Notes: generated by a model not told the origin, from the letters alone. Positions 42,839-52,131 are shown, numbered from the stretch's first letter. The stretch is DNA of 64,000 bases from Intestinimonas massiliensis (ex Afouda et al. 2020) (GCF_900626285.1 NZ_LR131147.1:811426-875425), one strand, 5' to 3'. Program-made: numbers and translations.

Positions 42839-43798
42839 GTGAGAAAAACGAAAGCAAGAACAGGCCATCGGTTCACGGACGCGGAGTTGGAGATCGCCAG
42901 AGAGACAGATCTGCCGGATCTGCTGGAACACCTGGGATATCAGGTCAGGCAGGTCGGCAGGTACCACACCACCAAGGAGATGGACAGCCTTCGCATCAAA
43001 AACCGCCGCACATGGCGCCGCTACTCTGAGAATACAGGGGGAGACGCGATTACCTTCCTTCAGCGGTTTTGCGGCAAGAGCTTCCCGGAGGCGGTGGAAT
43101 ACCTGCTGGACTACCACGGGCGGGCCAGGGATTCCCCCGCCAAGCCGCGCCCAAAGGCTATGGCAGAGCCTAAGCAAATCTCCTTTGTCCTTCCCCCAGC
43201 AGACGCGGAGCACCGCCATGTGTTTGCCTATCTCAGAAAAAGAGGGGTGGCGCCGCAGGTGATCCGCGCTTTTCTGCAGGCCGGCCTGCTGTACGAGGAT
43301 GCCAAGCACCACAACTGTGTCTTTGTGGGCAGGGATGCCAGCGGAGAACCCCGGTTTGCCAGCTGCCGCGGCACATACGACTGGAACGGGCCGGGATTCA
43401 AGGGGGATGTGGCCGGCAGCGACAAAAATATCGCCTTCCGCCTCCCCAGCAGGCCGGAGCTGGATTGGGTGCTGGTGTTCGAGGCGCCAGTAGATTTAAT
43501 GAGTTACCTCACCCTGCGCCGGCAGGTCACCAGCAACGCCATCGCCCTGTGCGGCCTGTATGAGGGCGCCCTGGATACTTACCTGAAGGACAACCCCCAC
43601 ATCCGGCGGATCGCCCTGTGCCTGGATGCGGACGGCCCTGGGCAGGAGACGGCAGAGAGGCTTCAGGCCAAATATGAGGGAATGGGCTACACCGTTAATA
43701 TCCAGAAGCCGGCCAGAGGGAAGGACTGGAATGAGTATCTGCAGCAGCGTGGCCTGATCAAGGAGAGGAGGGATGCCCGCCAGTCCATGACCAGATAA
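42839..43798 (+). CDS. DUF3991/Toprim primase-like protein
   Basis: A 319-residue protein with an N-terminal DUF3991-type domain (about 20-85; DLLEHLGYQV, then YSENTGGDAITFLQ) and a C-terminal Toprim domain (about 200-290; conserved Glu in VFEAPVDLMSYL and the acidic pair in CLDADGPGQETA). It probably makes primers during transfer or element replication. GTG 42839 overlaps its own GGGGAGG site; an ACG at 42848 sits at the ideal distance, so the true start is uncertain. A strong terminator directly precedes the gene. Confidence 0.82.
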   Translation: MRKTKARTGHRFTDAELEIARETDLPDLLEHLGYQVRQVGRYHTTKEMDSLRIKNRRTWRRYSENTGGDAITFLQRFCGKSFPEAVEYLLDYHGRARDSPAKPRPKAMAEPKQISFVLPPADAEHRHVFAYLRKRGVAPQVIRAFLQAGLLYEDAKHHNCVFVGRDASGEPRFASCRGTYDWNGPGFKGDVAGSDKNIAFRLPSRPELDWVLVFEAPVDLMSYLTLRRQVTSNAIALCGLYEGALDTYLKDNPHIRRIALCLDADGPGQETAERLQAKYEGMGYTVNIQKPARGKDWNEYLQQRGLIKERRDARQSMTR

Positions 43799-43844
43799 GC
43801 ATCATCCAGGCCTATCAAATGAAAAAAGCAACGGAGGAACCACA

Positions 43845-44747
43845 ATGAAACACATTTTTACCACAGTGTGCGCCCTGGCCCTTGTCCTGGCCGGAACGGT
43901 CCCCGCGCTGGCCGCCGCGCCGGGGCAGGCAGCGGATTCCGCGCCGGACGCGCGCTATTATCCGGTTTCCGTGGAGGAATATACGGCAGGGGATCTGGAC
44001 GAGCCCCGGATCAGCAAGACTTACCGGCTGTCGCGCACGGATGACCCCTCCCTCATCCCCCGGTCAGATTTTGAACGGAACGGCAGGCTGTATTATCTGC
44101 TGGACATGACGCGGGAGGACGAGATCGGAGTAGACGTCAAGGCCCACACAGAAACCATCACTATGGCCAGCGATACGGACAATATGGAGGAGATCCTGCA
44201 GCGGCTGGCGGCGGAGCTGGAAGTTACAACGGAGGACGGTTACACCGGGACCCTGGCCCTGGATCACACCAGCGTCAAGGTGGCCGTGGATGGTTACGCC
44301 ACCAAGACCAAGGCCCTCTCCGCCAGCCGCACCTATCCGAACCTGTCCGAGGCAGACGTCTCTCTCATCCCGAAAAGTATCGAGGACAACGGCAAGACCC
44401 TGACCCTGGCAGACGTCCAATGGGCCAGTACAGAGCAGACAGACGGCGCGGGCGGGATCGTCACCCGCTACACCGCTGCCGCCAGCTATACCGGCTCCAG
44501 CAGCTACCAGTATGCCACCGGCTATACCGTGGCGGCGGACTATAGCGGTGAAGTGGCCAAGACGGACAGCAATGTTGTGGTCTATACGGCCATTTTTGGC
44601 AGTGTGGAAGCGCCGGAGGATAACAGCAATGTTCAGCAGAATATGGATCTGTCCGCGCTTAGGCTCCCTCTCTTAGTTGGCGGCGGCGTACTTCTGGCCG
44701 TTTTGGGCGGCCTCCTGCTGTTCAAGAAAACACGTGTAAGGAGATGA
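43845..44747 (+). CDS. Secreted, membrane-anchored protein of the sortase locus
   Basis: A 300-residue exported protein: signal peptide (about 1-24, ending LAAAP), an extracellular beta-rich region with Tyr/Ser/Thr-rich strands (about 30-265), and a C-terminal membrane helix (about 272-295) with a basic KKTRVRR tail but no LPXTG motif. It precedes the sortase gene by three bases. It may be a stalk, scaffold or chaperone for the large surface protein. The family is not recognised by name. Confidence 0.75.
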   Translation: MKHIFTTVCALALVLAGTVPALAAAPGQAADSAPDARYYPVSVEEYTAGDLDEPRISKTYRLSRTDDPSLIPRSDFERNGRLYYLLDMTREDEIGVDVKAHTETITMASDTDNMEEILQRLAAELEVTTEDGYTGTLALDHTSVKVAVDGYATKTKALSASRTYPNLSEADVSLIPKSIEDNGKTLTLADVQWASTEQTDGAGGIVTRYTAAASYTGSSSYQYATGYTVAADYSGEVAKTDSNVVVYTAIFGSVEAPEDNSNVQQNMDLSALRLPLLVGGGVLLAVLGGLLLFKKTRVRR

Positions 44748-44750
44748 CCC

Positions 44751-45521
44751 ATGAAGCAATTGAAACTGCGCGGACTTTTGGCGGCGGCCATGTTGTGCGC
44801 CATGTGTGTTGTCCAAGCCAGCGCACTGGAATATACCATGGACGCTCCGGAGGACTACCTGTTCGCCCAGCCCACCAGCAACAATACCATCTATGAGCGG
44901 GAGGACCCCAACGTGGACCGGAGCAAGAATGTCGCCCTGATCCCGCCTGCCTTTGGGAGTCCTACCAGCTACCTCCCCGGCAGTGGTGAGCCCCTTACAC
45001 CAAATCTGCTTCCCGGCGCCCTGGACGTCGGCCTGGTCTCCCAGGTGGGGAGCGTCACCTATCCCGCCGTGGACACAAGCTCCGGCTGGATCGGGACGGC
45101 CTCCACCGGCTGGACGGATGTGACCAGCGACCTCTACTACTCCGGCGGCCACCTGGGGACGCTCCAGATACCGGCCATCGGCCTGAGCGTCAAGGTCTAT
45201 GAGGGGACCAGCAGTTCCGTGCTGGCCAAGGGCGCGGGCCACTTCCCGGACACCAGCATTTGGGCCGGAAATGTCTGCGTCGCTGGCCACAACCGGGGCG
45301 TGAGGGACGACTTCGGGGACCTCCACACCCTGGAGCCCGGCGATACTGTCACCTGGACCACCAAGCTGGGCACCCGGACCTACACGGTAGTGTCGGTGGA
45401 AAAGGTGCTGGAGACCGACACCAGCGGCGCCGCCGCCACCACGGACAACCGCATGACGCTCTTTACCTGCGTCCGGGATCAGCGGGCCTACCGCTGGCAG
45501 GTCCAGGCGGTTGCGGTATGA
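44751..45521 (+). CDS. Sortase (class D-like) with signal peptide
   Basis: Cysteine transpeptidase that joins LPXTG-type surface proteins to the wall or to each other. The 256-residue protein has an N-terminal signal/anchor (about 8-26), a 100-residue linker and the sortase barrel (about 128-256). The catalytic set is visible: H180 in VAGHNRG, C240 in TLFTC and Arg at about 248 after it. It lies directly upstream of the giant LPRTG protein, its likely substrate, and downstream of the membrane-anchored partner gene. Confidence 0.9.
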   Translation: MKQLKLRGLLAAAMLCAMCVVQASALEYTMDAPEDYLFAQPTSNNTIYEREDPNVDRSKNVALIPPAFGSPTSYLPGSGEPLTPNLLPGALDVGLVSQVGSVTYPAVDTSSGWIGTASTGWTDVTSDLYYSGGHLGTLQIPAIGLSVKVYEGTSSSVLAKGAGHFPDTSIWAGNVCVAGHNRGVRDDFGDLHTLEPGDTVTWTTKLGTRTYTVVSVEKVLETDTSGAAATTDNRMTLFTCVRDQRAYRWQVQAVAV

Positions 45522-45627
45522 GCGTGCCGCGGATCAAAATTCCCGTACCATCCATCACGGAAAACCGGCAGAACAGATCACGTATTATTCTTCCAATCCC
45601 TTCCGCAAATTTGAATTAGGAGGCGCC

Positions 45628-48600
45628 ATGAAAAAACTGTTATCCCTATTCCTTGCCTGCATCCTGGCCCTGGGTATCCTGCCCATGGGGGCCAGCGCCG
45701 CCGACAGCGTGGAGGCCGCCCTGGGGGAGGTCAACATCTACAACGGCGACTACGAGCTGGGCTACCTCTCCATCAACGGGGCGGTCAAAAAGCAGAAATA
45801 TACCTATTTCCTCTACGAATCCAACAACGGAACTATGCGGGAATCCCCCGCCTACTGCGTCAATCCCACCCAGTACGGCGTGCCCCAGACCGTGGGGCCC
45901 GGCGAGAGCATCAAGTACCTGGCCGAGGAAAAGGCCAGCGACCCCAAGGTGGTGGGCATCATCTCCAACGGCTACCCTCACCGCTCCCTGGGGGAGCTGG
46001 ACCTGGACAACAAGTACCAAGCCTACTACGCCACCAAGATGGCCCTCTGGTGCTACCTCATCCCCGGCTGGTCCATCAACAGCCTGAAGGTGGCCCCCGG
46101 ACTCACCGGCGCGGAGCTGGACCGGGGGGAGCGCATCCTGGCCGCAGCCAAGGACATCTACCAGCGGGGCACCACCTACAACTATATGCTGGACCCCCGC
46201 ATGACCGTCACGGCGGACCGCTCCGCCGCCTATCCCGTCACCATCGGCGGCCGGGAGTACAAGCAGCAGGTGTTCACCGTCTGGAGCGAGACCTGGGTGT
46301 ATGACTACGACGTGGCCGTGGCCTTCTCCGACCCCTCCCAGGTGCCAGAGGGCACGAAAATCGTGGACATGGACAACAACGAGATCACCGCCGTCACCAC
46401 CACCGGCGCCAACGACGGCTACGCCGGGCAGTTCAAGGTCCTCTACCCCCTGGGGGGCATCGAGGGGCGGTCCGGCAGCGTCCAGCTCTCCCTCTCCGCG
46501 CCCGTGGCCCAATACGCCGCCATGTATGCTGTCTGCCAGGAGAAGGACAAATACGGCAACCTGCAAAATTACATCTGCGACCTGGACAACAATGTGCGCC
46601 TGGACGTGGCCGCCATCAGCAGCTACGCGGACAGCCCGGAGGAGGAGCCCCCCGATACCGGCCTGAAAATTATCAAGCTGGAGGCGGGGACGAACATCCC
46701 CTTAGAGGGGGCCATCTTCTCCGTCACCGGCCCGGACGGGGAGCCCATCGGTTCTTTCTCCTCCAATTCGGACGGCGAGGTGCTGCTCCCCCTGACCCTC
46801 AGCGGCCTCTACACCGTCACCGAGGAAATCCCAAGCCGGTATCACCTGAAACCGGAGGAGGATACGCAGCAGGTCATGGTCCGCTACGGTGAGATCGCGG
46901 AAGTCACCTTCTGGAATGAGCCCTACGGCGAATTAAGGGTCATCAAGGAGGACGGAAGTACCGGCCGGGAGCTGGCCGGGGCCCGCATCCAAATCAAGCA
47001 TATCGAGAGCGGCGCTACCTACACCGGCGAGACCACAACGGGAGGGTCCTATACGTTCTCCCGTATCCAGCCGGGGGCATACGAAATCGTGGAGCTCACC
47101 GCCCCGGAGGGCTGGCAGAGGGACCCCCAGACCTACACCACCAACGTCATCGCCGGGGACTGCGTGGAGTACACCCTGAAGAACGAGGCCCTGCCCGGTC
47201 TGCGGATCATCAAGTATGACCGTCTGACCCATGAGACCATGGCCGGCGTCACGTTCCGTATCTGGCGGGATGGGGAGCTGCTGGGGGACTATGAGACGGA
47301 CGCCCTGGGCGAGGTCTTGCTCACCGGCTGTCAGCCCGGCACATTCCGGGTGGAGGAACGCCAGAGCGACGACGCACACATCACCGTCACCCCCCCCCAG
47401 GAGATCGAATTGAAGGCCGGGGACGGCATCAAAGAGCTGGTTTTCTTCAACGACAAAAAGCCCGGCATCCGCCTCATCAAGGTGGACAGCGGCGACCTCT
47501 CCAAACCCATCGCCAACGCCAAATTCTTATTTGAGGCGGTGGACGGGTCCTGGTCCCAGGAGCTGACCACCCTGGAGGACGGCGCCATCGACCTGTCCAA
47601 GCTCCCCACCGGCGCGGTGGTAGTAACGGAACTGGAGTGTCCGGGCTATGTCATCGACGACGCCCAGCGCGTCATCCACCTGGACCCCAACGAGAACGCG
47701 GAATTTGTGTTCACTAACAGCAAGCTGCCCTCCCTCACCCTGACGAAGATCAGCGCGGATGGTATGCCCCTGGCCGGCGTCACTTACAGCCTGACCCGCA
47801 TTGAGGACGGCAGCCGGTACATGGACCAGACCACCTCGGCGGCGGGGACCATCACCTGGGAGGGCCTCAGCCCCGGCGTCTATTCCCTAAAAGAGACCGA
47901 TACCGTATCAGACCACATCCTGGACCCCAAGGAGCACCATGTGGAGCTGTTCCCCGGCAAAGACAGCACCATCGTGCTGGAAAATGACCGCCGGCCCAAT
48001 CTGACGGTGGTGAAACGGGACGCCGACACCGGGGCCCCCGTTGCCGATGCCGTGTTCCTGGTGGAGGCGGCGGACGGCCACAGCGTGGACGAGATCAGGA
48101 CCGGGGCGGATGGGACGGCCACCCTGGAAAATTTGCTGCCCGGCGTGTACCAAATTTCCGAACAGTCGGTGCCGTCGCCCTACCTGCTGGACGCGGAGCC
48201 CCAGCTTGTCACTCTCTATCCAAACCGGGACCGGACGGCCTATTTTGAAAATCACAAGGCGCCCACCATCCAGATCATCAAGGAAAATTCCATCACCCAT
48301 GAGCGGTTAAGTAACGTTCGTTTCCAGGTGTGGTACGCCAGCAGCGACACGGAGACCGGCGAGTACAACGACCTGGGCGTGTTCACCACGGACGAGAACG
48401 GCCGCATTGAACTGACTGGCCCGGACAACGGCCTGCGGGACGGCTGGTTCCGGGTGAAGGAGCTGGAGCCGCCCACTGGATTCTCCATCAAGGACAGCGA
48501 CACCCAGGAGGCGTTTGTCCAGGCTGGGAAGGGCCACACGTTCCTGTTTGAAAATACCCCTCTGTCGGCTTTGGTGGTGTATAAGCGGGACAGTGTGACC

Positions 48601-50820
48601 GGGGCCGCCCTGCCCAACTGCCGTTTCCAGCTCAGTTACCTGGGGGGCAGCACCTCCGGCACCGGCGGCACCGTCATCGGCACCTATGTGACCTCGGAGA
48701 ACGGCTCCTTCACCGTCACGGGCTTGAAGGCCGGCTATTACATCTGCGAGGAAGTGGAGAGCGACGGGGCCCATGTCATCGACAGCGCGCCCCAGTCCTT
48801 CTATATCTCCGGCGAGGATCAGGACATCGTGACCCTCTATTTTGGCAACGCGCCCAAGGGGGCCGTTTTGGTCAAGAAGGTGTCCAGCGCGGACAACAGC
48901 CCCTTGAGTGATGTAGAGTTTTTTGTGACCACTTCGGACGGGGCCGTGGTGGGCGACGCCAACGGCAGGTTCGTGACAGACAGCGCGGGGGCCTTCCTCA
49001 TCGAGGACATCGACCCCGGCACCACGCTGGTCATCAAAGAGACCAGGGCCAAGGACGGGTTCCTGCTGGACGATACCCCCCAGACCGTCCAGGTAAAGGA
49101 GGGCCAGACCGTTACCGTGGAGTTCCGCAACCAGCCCCTGGGCAGCCTGGTGATCGAAAAATGGGGGCGGAACGGCACAACGACGATCCCCCTGGAGGGC
49201 GTCAAATTCGAGATCAAATACGCGGATGGCCGCTATGTGGACGCCGCCGGGGGCACCCTGTCCTCCAACGGCCTCTACTACACCGACTCTACGGGAAAGA
49301 TCATCCTGTCCGGCATCACCGGCACCGTCGTTGTAACGGAGCTGGAGAGCGTACCGGGCTATTCTATCGACCCGGACAGCCAGAGCCAGACCGTCACCGT
49401 CAATCCCAACGACACCCAGACCTTAAAATTCTTCAACAACGCTGTGGGCGGCGTGGAGATCATCAAGGTCAGTTCGGCGGACAAGTCGGAGCGCATCCCC
49501 AACACCACCTTTGAAATTCGCCGGGTGTCGGATGACGCCCTGGTGGACACCGTGACCACCGGCAAGAGCGGCAGCGTCTTTGTCTCCCTTGGGGATGGCA
49601 GCTACTACGCCGTGGAGACCGAGAGCGCCGAGGGCTTCAAGCTGGACCCCTCGCCCCACTACTTCACCGTAAAGAACGGGGAGACTACGAAACTCACCGT
49701 GACCAACGCGCCCCTCTCCGGCATCCTGCTCCATAAAATTTCCACCGCGGACGGCGAGGGCATCCCCGGCGTGTCCTTCATCCTCTACGACAGCGGCCAC
49801 AACCCCATCGACCAGCAGACCACGGATGACCGGGGCTATGCCTGGTTCGAGGGGCTGACCGAGAGCGGCCGCTACTATCTCCGTGAACTGGAACATGAGG
49901 GCTATATCCCGGACACCCAGCTCCGCACCGTCTACGTCAAGGCTGGGGAGACCACGCTGGTGGAGTGGGAGAATACCCCCATCACCGGGCAAATCCAAAT
50001 CATCAAAAAATCCGCCGACTACAACCCCACCACCGGCCTGCCCGCCGGGACACTCCTGGAGGGGGCCGTGTTTGAGATTTATGACAAAGCCGGGAATGTA
50101 GTGGACACCATCCGCTCCGACAGCCGGGGGCTGGCCGTGTCCAAGCAGCTCCCCTTGTCCCGCTACACCATCCGGGAGGTCAAGGCGCCGGACCACTACG
50201 GCGTCAATGAGGAGGCGCTTACCGCCTACCTGGAGCATGAGGGCCAGATCGTGCGCTTTGAAGTCACCAATAAGAGCCTGTCCACCGGCGTCAACATCTC
50301 CAAGACCGGGCCAAAGGAGGTCGTCAGCGGCCAGCCGGTGCGCTACACCTTCTCCGGGATCGCCAACACCTCCAATGTCCGGCTGGAGAGCTTCTACTTC
50401 CGGGACACCCTGCCCGCTCAGGTGCGGCTGGACACGGTTGTGACCGGAACCTATAACTTCCCCGGCACATACAAGATCACCTACCGGGTGAATGGCGGGG
50501 AGTACCAGACCTTGGCGGACAACCTGTCTACGGCACAAAACTACACCCTGGCAGCGTCACCTGTGGCCCTGGGCCTTGCCGCCAACGAGCGCGTGACCGA
50601 GATTATGTTCGTGTTTGGCCAGGCCCCCGCCGGGTTTGCCCAGGTGGAAAAGTCCTACCTGCACTGCACCGCCGTGGCAAGTCTGTCCGCCGATTCCTTC
50701 GTGAATGTGGCCGACGTGGGCGGCGTCTACAACGGCCAGTGGGTGCAGGCCATCTCCCGCTGGGTGACTAAGGTATATGGCAAGCCGGTCATTCCGACCC
50801 TTCCCCGGACGGGATATTGA
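45628..50820 (+). CDS. Giant pilin-like surface protein with 13 Cna-B/SpaA-type repeats
   Basis: A 1,730-residue exported adhesin from ATG 45628 behind TTAGGAGG. The signal peptide is at about 1-25. A thioester-type (TQXA) domain follows at about 30-335, with Cys77 in YCVNP; its second motif reads T-K137-M-A-L-W, with Lys where Gln is expected. Thirteen Cna-B/SpaA-like repeats of about 90 residues span roughly 345-1547, most with a Lys near the start and a Glu in a TE/KE/EE segment, as for isopeptide bonds. A beta-rich domain (about 1550-1720) ends in LPRTGY and stop, without the usual hydrophobic helix and basic tail. It is probably attached by the adjacent sortase. Confidence 0.9.
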   Translation: MKKLLSLFLACILALGILPMGASAADSVEAALGEVNIYNGDYELGYLSINGAVKKQKYTYFLYESNNGTMRESPAYCVNPTQYGVPQTVGPGESIKYLAEEKASDPKVVGIISNGYPHRSLGELDLDNKYQAYYATKMALWCYLIPGWSINSLKVAPGLTGAELDRGERILAAAKDIYQRGTTYNYMLDPRMTVTADRSAAYPVTIGGREYKQQVFTVWSETWVYDYDVAVAFSDPSQVPEGTKIVDMDNNEITAVTTTGANDGYAGQFKVLYPLGGIEGRSGSVQLSLSAPVAQYAAMYAVCQEKDKYGNLQNYICDLDNNVRLDVAAISSYADSPEEEPPDTGLKIIKLEAGTNIPLEGAIFSVTGPDGEPIGSFSSNSDGEVLLPLTLSGLYTVTEEIPSRYHLKPEEDTQQVMVRYGEIAEVTFWNEPYGELRVIKEDGSTGRELAGARIQIKHIESGATYTGETTTGGSYTFSRIQPGAYEIVELTAPEGWQRDPQTYTTNVIAGDCVEYTLKNEALPGLRIIKYDRLTHETMAGVTFRIWRDGELLGDYETDALGEVLLTGCQPGTFRVEERQSDDAHITVTPPQEIELKAGDGIKELVFFNDKKPGIRLIKVDSGDLSKPIANAKFLFEAVDGSWSQELTTLEDGAIDLSKLPTGAVVVTELECPGYVIDDAQRVIHLDPNENAEFVFTNSKLPSLTLTKISADGMPLAGVTYSLTRIEDGSRYMDQTTSAAGTITWEGLSPGVYSLKETDTVSDHILDPKEHHVELFPGKDSTIVLENDRRPNLTVVKRDADTGAPVADAVFLVEAADGHSVDEIRTGADGTATLENLLPGVYQISEQSVPSPYLLDAEPQLVTLYPNRDRTAYFENHKAPTIQIIKENSITHERLSNVRFQVWYASSDTETGEYNDLGVFTTDENGRIELTGPDNGLRDGWFRVKELEPPTGFSIKDSDTQEAFVQAGKGHTFLFENTPLSALVVYKRDSVTGAALPNCRFQLSYLGGSTSGTGGTVIGTYVTSENGSFTVTGLKAGYYICEEVESDGAHVIDSAPQSFYISGEDQDIVTLYFGNAPKGAVLVKKVSSADNSPLSDVEFFVTTSDGAVVGDANGRFVTDSAGAFLIEDIDPGTTLVIKETRAKDGFLLDDTPQTVQVKEGQTVTVEFRNQPLGSLVIEKWGRNGTTTIPLEGVKFEIKYADGRYVDAAGGTLSSNGLYYTDSTGKIILSGITGTVVVTELESVPGYSIDPDSQSQTVTVNPNDTQTLKFFNNAVGGVEIIKVSSADKSERIPNTTFEIRRVSDDALVDTVTTGKSGSVFVSLGDGSYYAVETESAEGFKLDPSPHYFTVKNGETTKLTVTNAPLSGILLHKISTADGEGIPGVSFILYDSGHNPIDQQTTDDRGYAWFEGLTESGRYYLRELEHEGYIPDTQLRTVYVKAGETTLVEWENTPITGQIQIIKKSADYNPTTGLPAGTLLEGAVFEIYDKAGNVVDTIRSDSRGLAVSKQLPLSRYTIREVKAPDHYGVNEEALTAYLEHEGQIVRFEVTNKSLSTGVNISKTGPKEVVSGQPVRYTFSGIANTSNVRLESFYFRDTLPAQVRLDTVVTGTYNFPGTYKITYRVNGGEYQTLADNLSTAQNYTLAASPVALGLAANERVTEIMFVFGQAPAGFAQVEKSYLHCTAVASLSADSFVNVADVGGVYNGQWVQAISRWVTKVYGKPVIPTLPRTGY

Positions 50821-50827
50821 TGGATCT

Positions 50828-50860
50828 GGCGCGGCGGGTCCCATTGGGACCCGCCGCGCC
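50828..50860 (+). repeat. Perfect 15-bp inverted repeat after the surface protein gene
   Basis: GGCGCGGCGGGTCCC/GGGACCCGCCGCGCC around ATT, starting eight bases after the stop. There is no T run, so it may protect the 3' end of the long transcript or act as a weak terminator before ssb. Confidence 0.75.
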
Positions 50861-50906
50861 CACTCATACACCACTACCATTACAAAGTAAAAAGGAGAGC
50901 AAGATT

Positions 50907-51287
50907 ATGCTGAAGATCACCGCAACCGGAAACCTGACCAACGACGTGGAGCTGAAGATGAATGAGGCCACCGGGAAGCCCTATGCCATTCTGCGGATCG
51001 CGTCGGACCGGCGCTACCGTGACGCGGATGGCAACCGGCTGACGGATTTCATCTCCATCAAGGTGCGCGGCCCCCTGGCGGAGCGGTGCGCCGCCTTTGC
51101 CTGGAAGGGCTGCAAGCTGGCCGCCTCCGGCGATTTCGAGACCATCTCCTTCGCGGACGACCCCACCCGCCAGCCCGGCTTCCTGATCAAGGCCACCGAG
51201 GTGGAATTCCTCTCTCCCCGCCGGGCGGAGGAAGCGGCCCAGGCGGAGGATAGGCCGGAGGAGGATTCCGGTCCTGTCGCGGCCTGA
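50907..51287 (+). CDS. ssb: Single-stranded DNA-binding protein
   Basis: A 126-residue OB-fold SSB from ATG 50907 behind AAAAGGAG. The N-terminal strand (MLKITATGNLTNDVELK) and the ISIKVRGPLAERCAAF region match the fold. The acidic tail ends SGPVAA rather than the DDIPF-type tip, so the usual protein-interaction motif is missing. It is probably an element-specific copy protecting transferred single strands. Confidence 0.85.
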   Translation: MLKITATGNLTNDVELKMNEATGKPYAILRIASDRRYRDADGNRLTDFISIKVRGPLAERCAAFAWKGCKLAASGDFETISFADDPTRQPGFLIKATEVEFLSPRRAEEAAQAEDRPEEDSGPVAA

Positions 51288-51303
51288 GAGGCGGGCCGCT
51301 GAA

Positions 51304-51684
51304 ATGAAGAATACAGGGATCACATACAGCAGCGCGGAGCGCGTGCCTGTGCGCCTGCCGGAGATGGCCGAGCTGCTCCCCCCGCTGAGTGAGGAGCAGC
51401 TGGCCGCTTTGGAGGCGGACCTGCTGAAGAACGGCTGCTACTCCCCCGTCATCGTCAATGAGGATACCGTCGGCAGCTTGGCCAGCGGCTCATGGCCAGC
51501 CTGCGGGACGACGACGGCAGGCGGGAGGTCCTGTCCAACGGCAGGGGCCGGTATTATGTGCTGGAGTGCTGCCGGGATCAGATGCAGCTCCAGAGCATCC
51601 AGCGCCGCATCCAGAACCAGATGCGGGGCCTGGACGCCACGGCGGGTAAGGTGCGGGTGCGCATCCGTGTGCTGGAACGCCTGA
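51304..51684 (+). pseudogene. Truncated ParB-like gene
   Basis: Residues 1-49 match the start of a ParB-like N-terminal domain (LLPPLSEEQLAALEADLL, then YSPVIVNED). The sequence then switches to Cys/Gly/Thr-rich residues with no family likeness, where a ParB core (normally with a DGHNR-type motif) should follow. The coding signal instead continues in another frame as the overlapping gene 51492-51725. The likely history is a deletion that fused the 5' part of a ParB-like gene out of frame to the 3' part of another gene near 51460. Confidence 0.55.
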
Positions 51685-51725
51685 AAGCCCGCCTTATGCC
51701 AGGGAAACAGAGAAAGGCGGGATGA
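51492..51725 (+). CDS. Small basic protein, perhaps a 3' gene remnant
   Basis: A 77-residue Arg/Leu-rich helical protein (GRGRYYVLECCRDQMQLQ, then IRVLERLKARL). The same frame is open upstream of the ATG back to a TGA at 51459 and reads RRQLGQRLM, so the ATG may be internal to a formerly longer gene. No ribosome binding site precedes 51492. It overlaps the truncated ParB-like gene, and its TGA overlaps the next start. Confidence 0.45.
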   Translation: MASLRDDDGRREVLSNGRGRYYVLECCRDQMQLQSIQRRIQNQMRGLDATAGKVRVRIRVLERLKARLMPGKQRKAG

Positions 51726-52114
51726 GCACGTCGGACGGAGCAGAAAAGATTAAATGTTTATACCGGCACTTTGCGCCGCGGCATGACCCGGACGGATTTC
51801 AACTCTATTCCGCCGCCCAGGAGGTCACGGGGATCAGGCATCTGTGGGAGGAATTCCCCTATGAGGATGCCTGCGGCTGTTTCGAATTTGCGGACGGCCG
51901 CCAACTCCTGCGGTATCTGACCGCCGCCTATTTTCGGGCGGTATCCTGGGAGACTGTGCCCGGCACGACCTATGAGCGGGCTATCCTGCTGGAGGTGGAT
52001 ACCGGGACCCTGGAATACCGCGCCTTTGAGAAACGGCTCTATGAGACGGCCCTGCGGCGCATGGGCCTCAGAAAGACAAGGAACCCAAAATCAGAGCGAG
52101 GTGACGCGCGATAG
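51722..52114 (+). CDS. Hypothetical protein (130 aa)
   Basis: Not recognised. The soluble protein has an aromatic-rich first half (YRHFAPRHDPDGFQLY, then FEFADGRQLLRYL) and a basic C-terminus. ATG 51722 overlaps the preceding stop (ATGA). It continues the rightward accessory operon; no catalytic motif is seen. Confidence 0.65.
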   Translation: MSTSDGAEKIKCLYRHFAPRHDPDGFQLYSAAQEVTGIRHLWEEFPYEDACGCFEFADGRQLLRYLTAAYFRAVSWETVPGTTYERAILLEVDTGTLEYRAFEKRLYETALRRMGLRKTRNPKSERGDAR

Positions 52115-52131
52115 AGACTAAGAGCACGGAG

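Noticed and set aside
49423..50538. 371-codon - strand frame under the surface protein
   Set aside because: Shadow of the repeat region; it has no start signal and the sense frame is clearly supported by its repeats.
45646..50538. Possible CRISPR or DNA tandem array suggested by regular 270-base spacing
   Set aside because: The periodicity is at protein level (Cna-B repeats of about 90 residues); DNA copies are too divergent and there are no uniform spacers.
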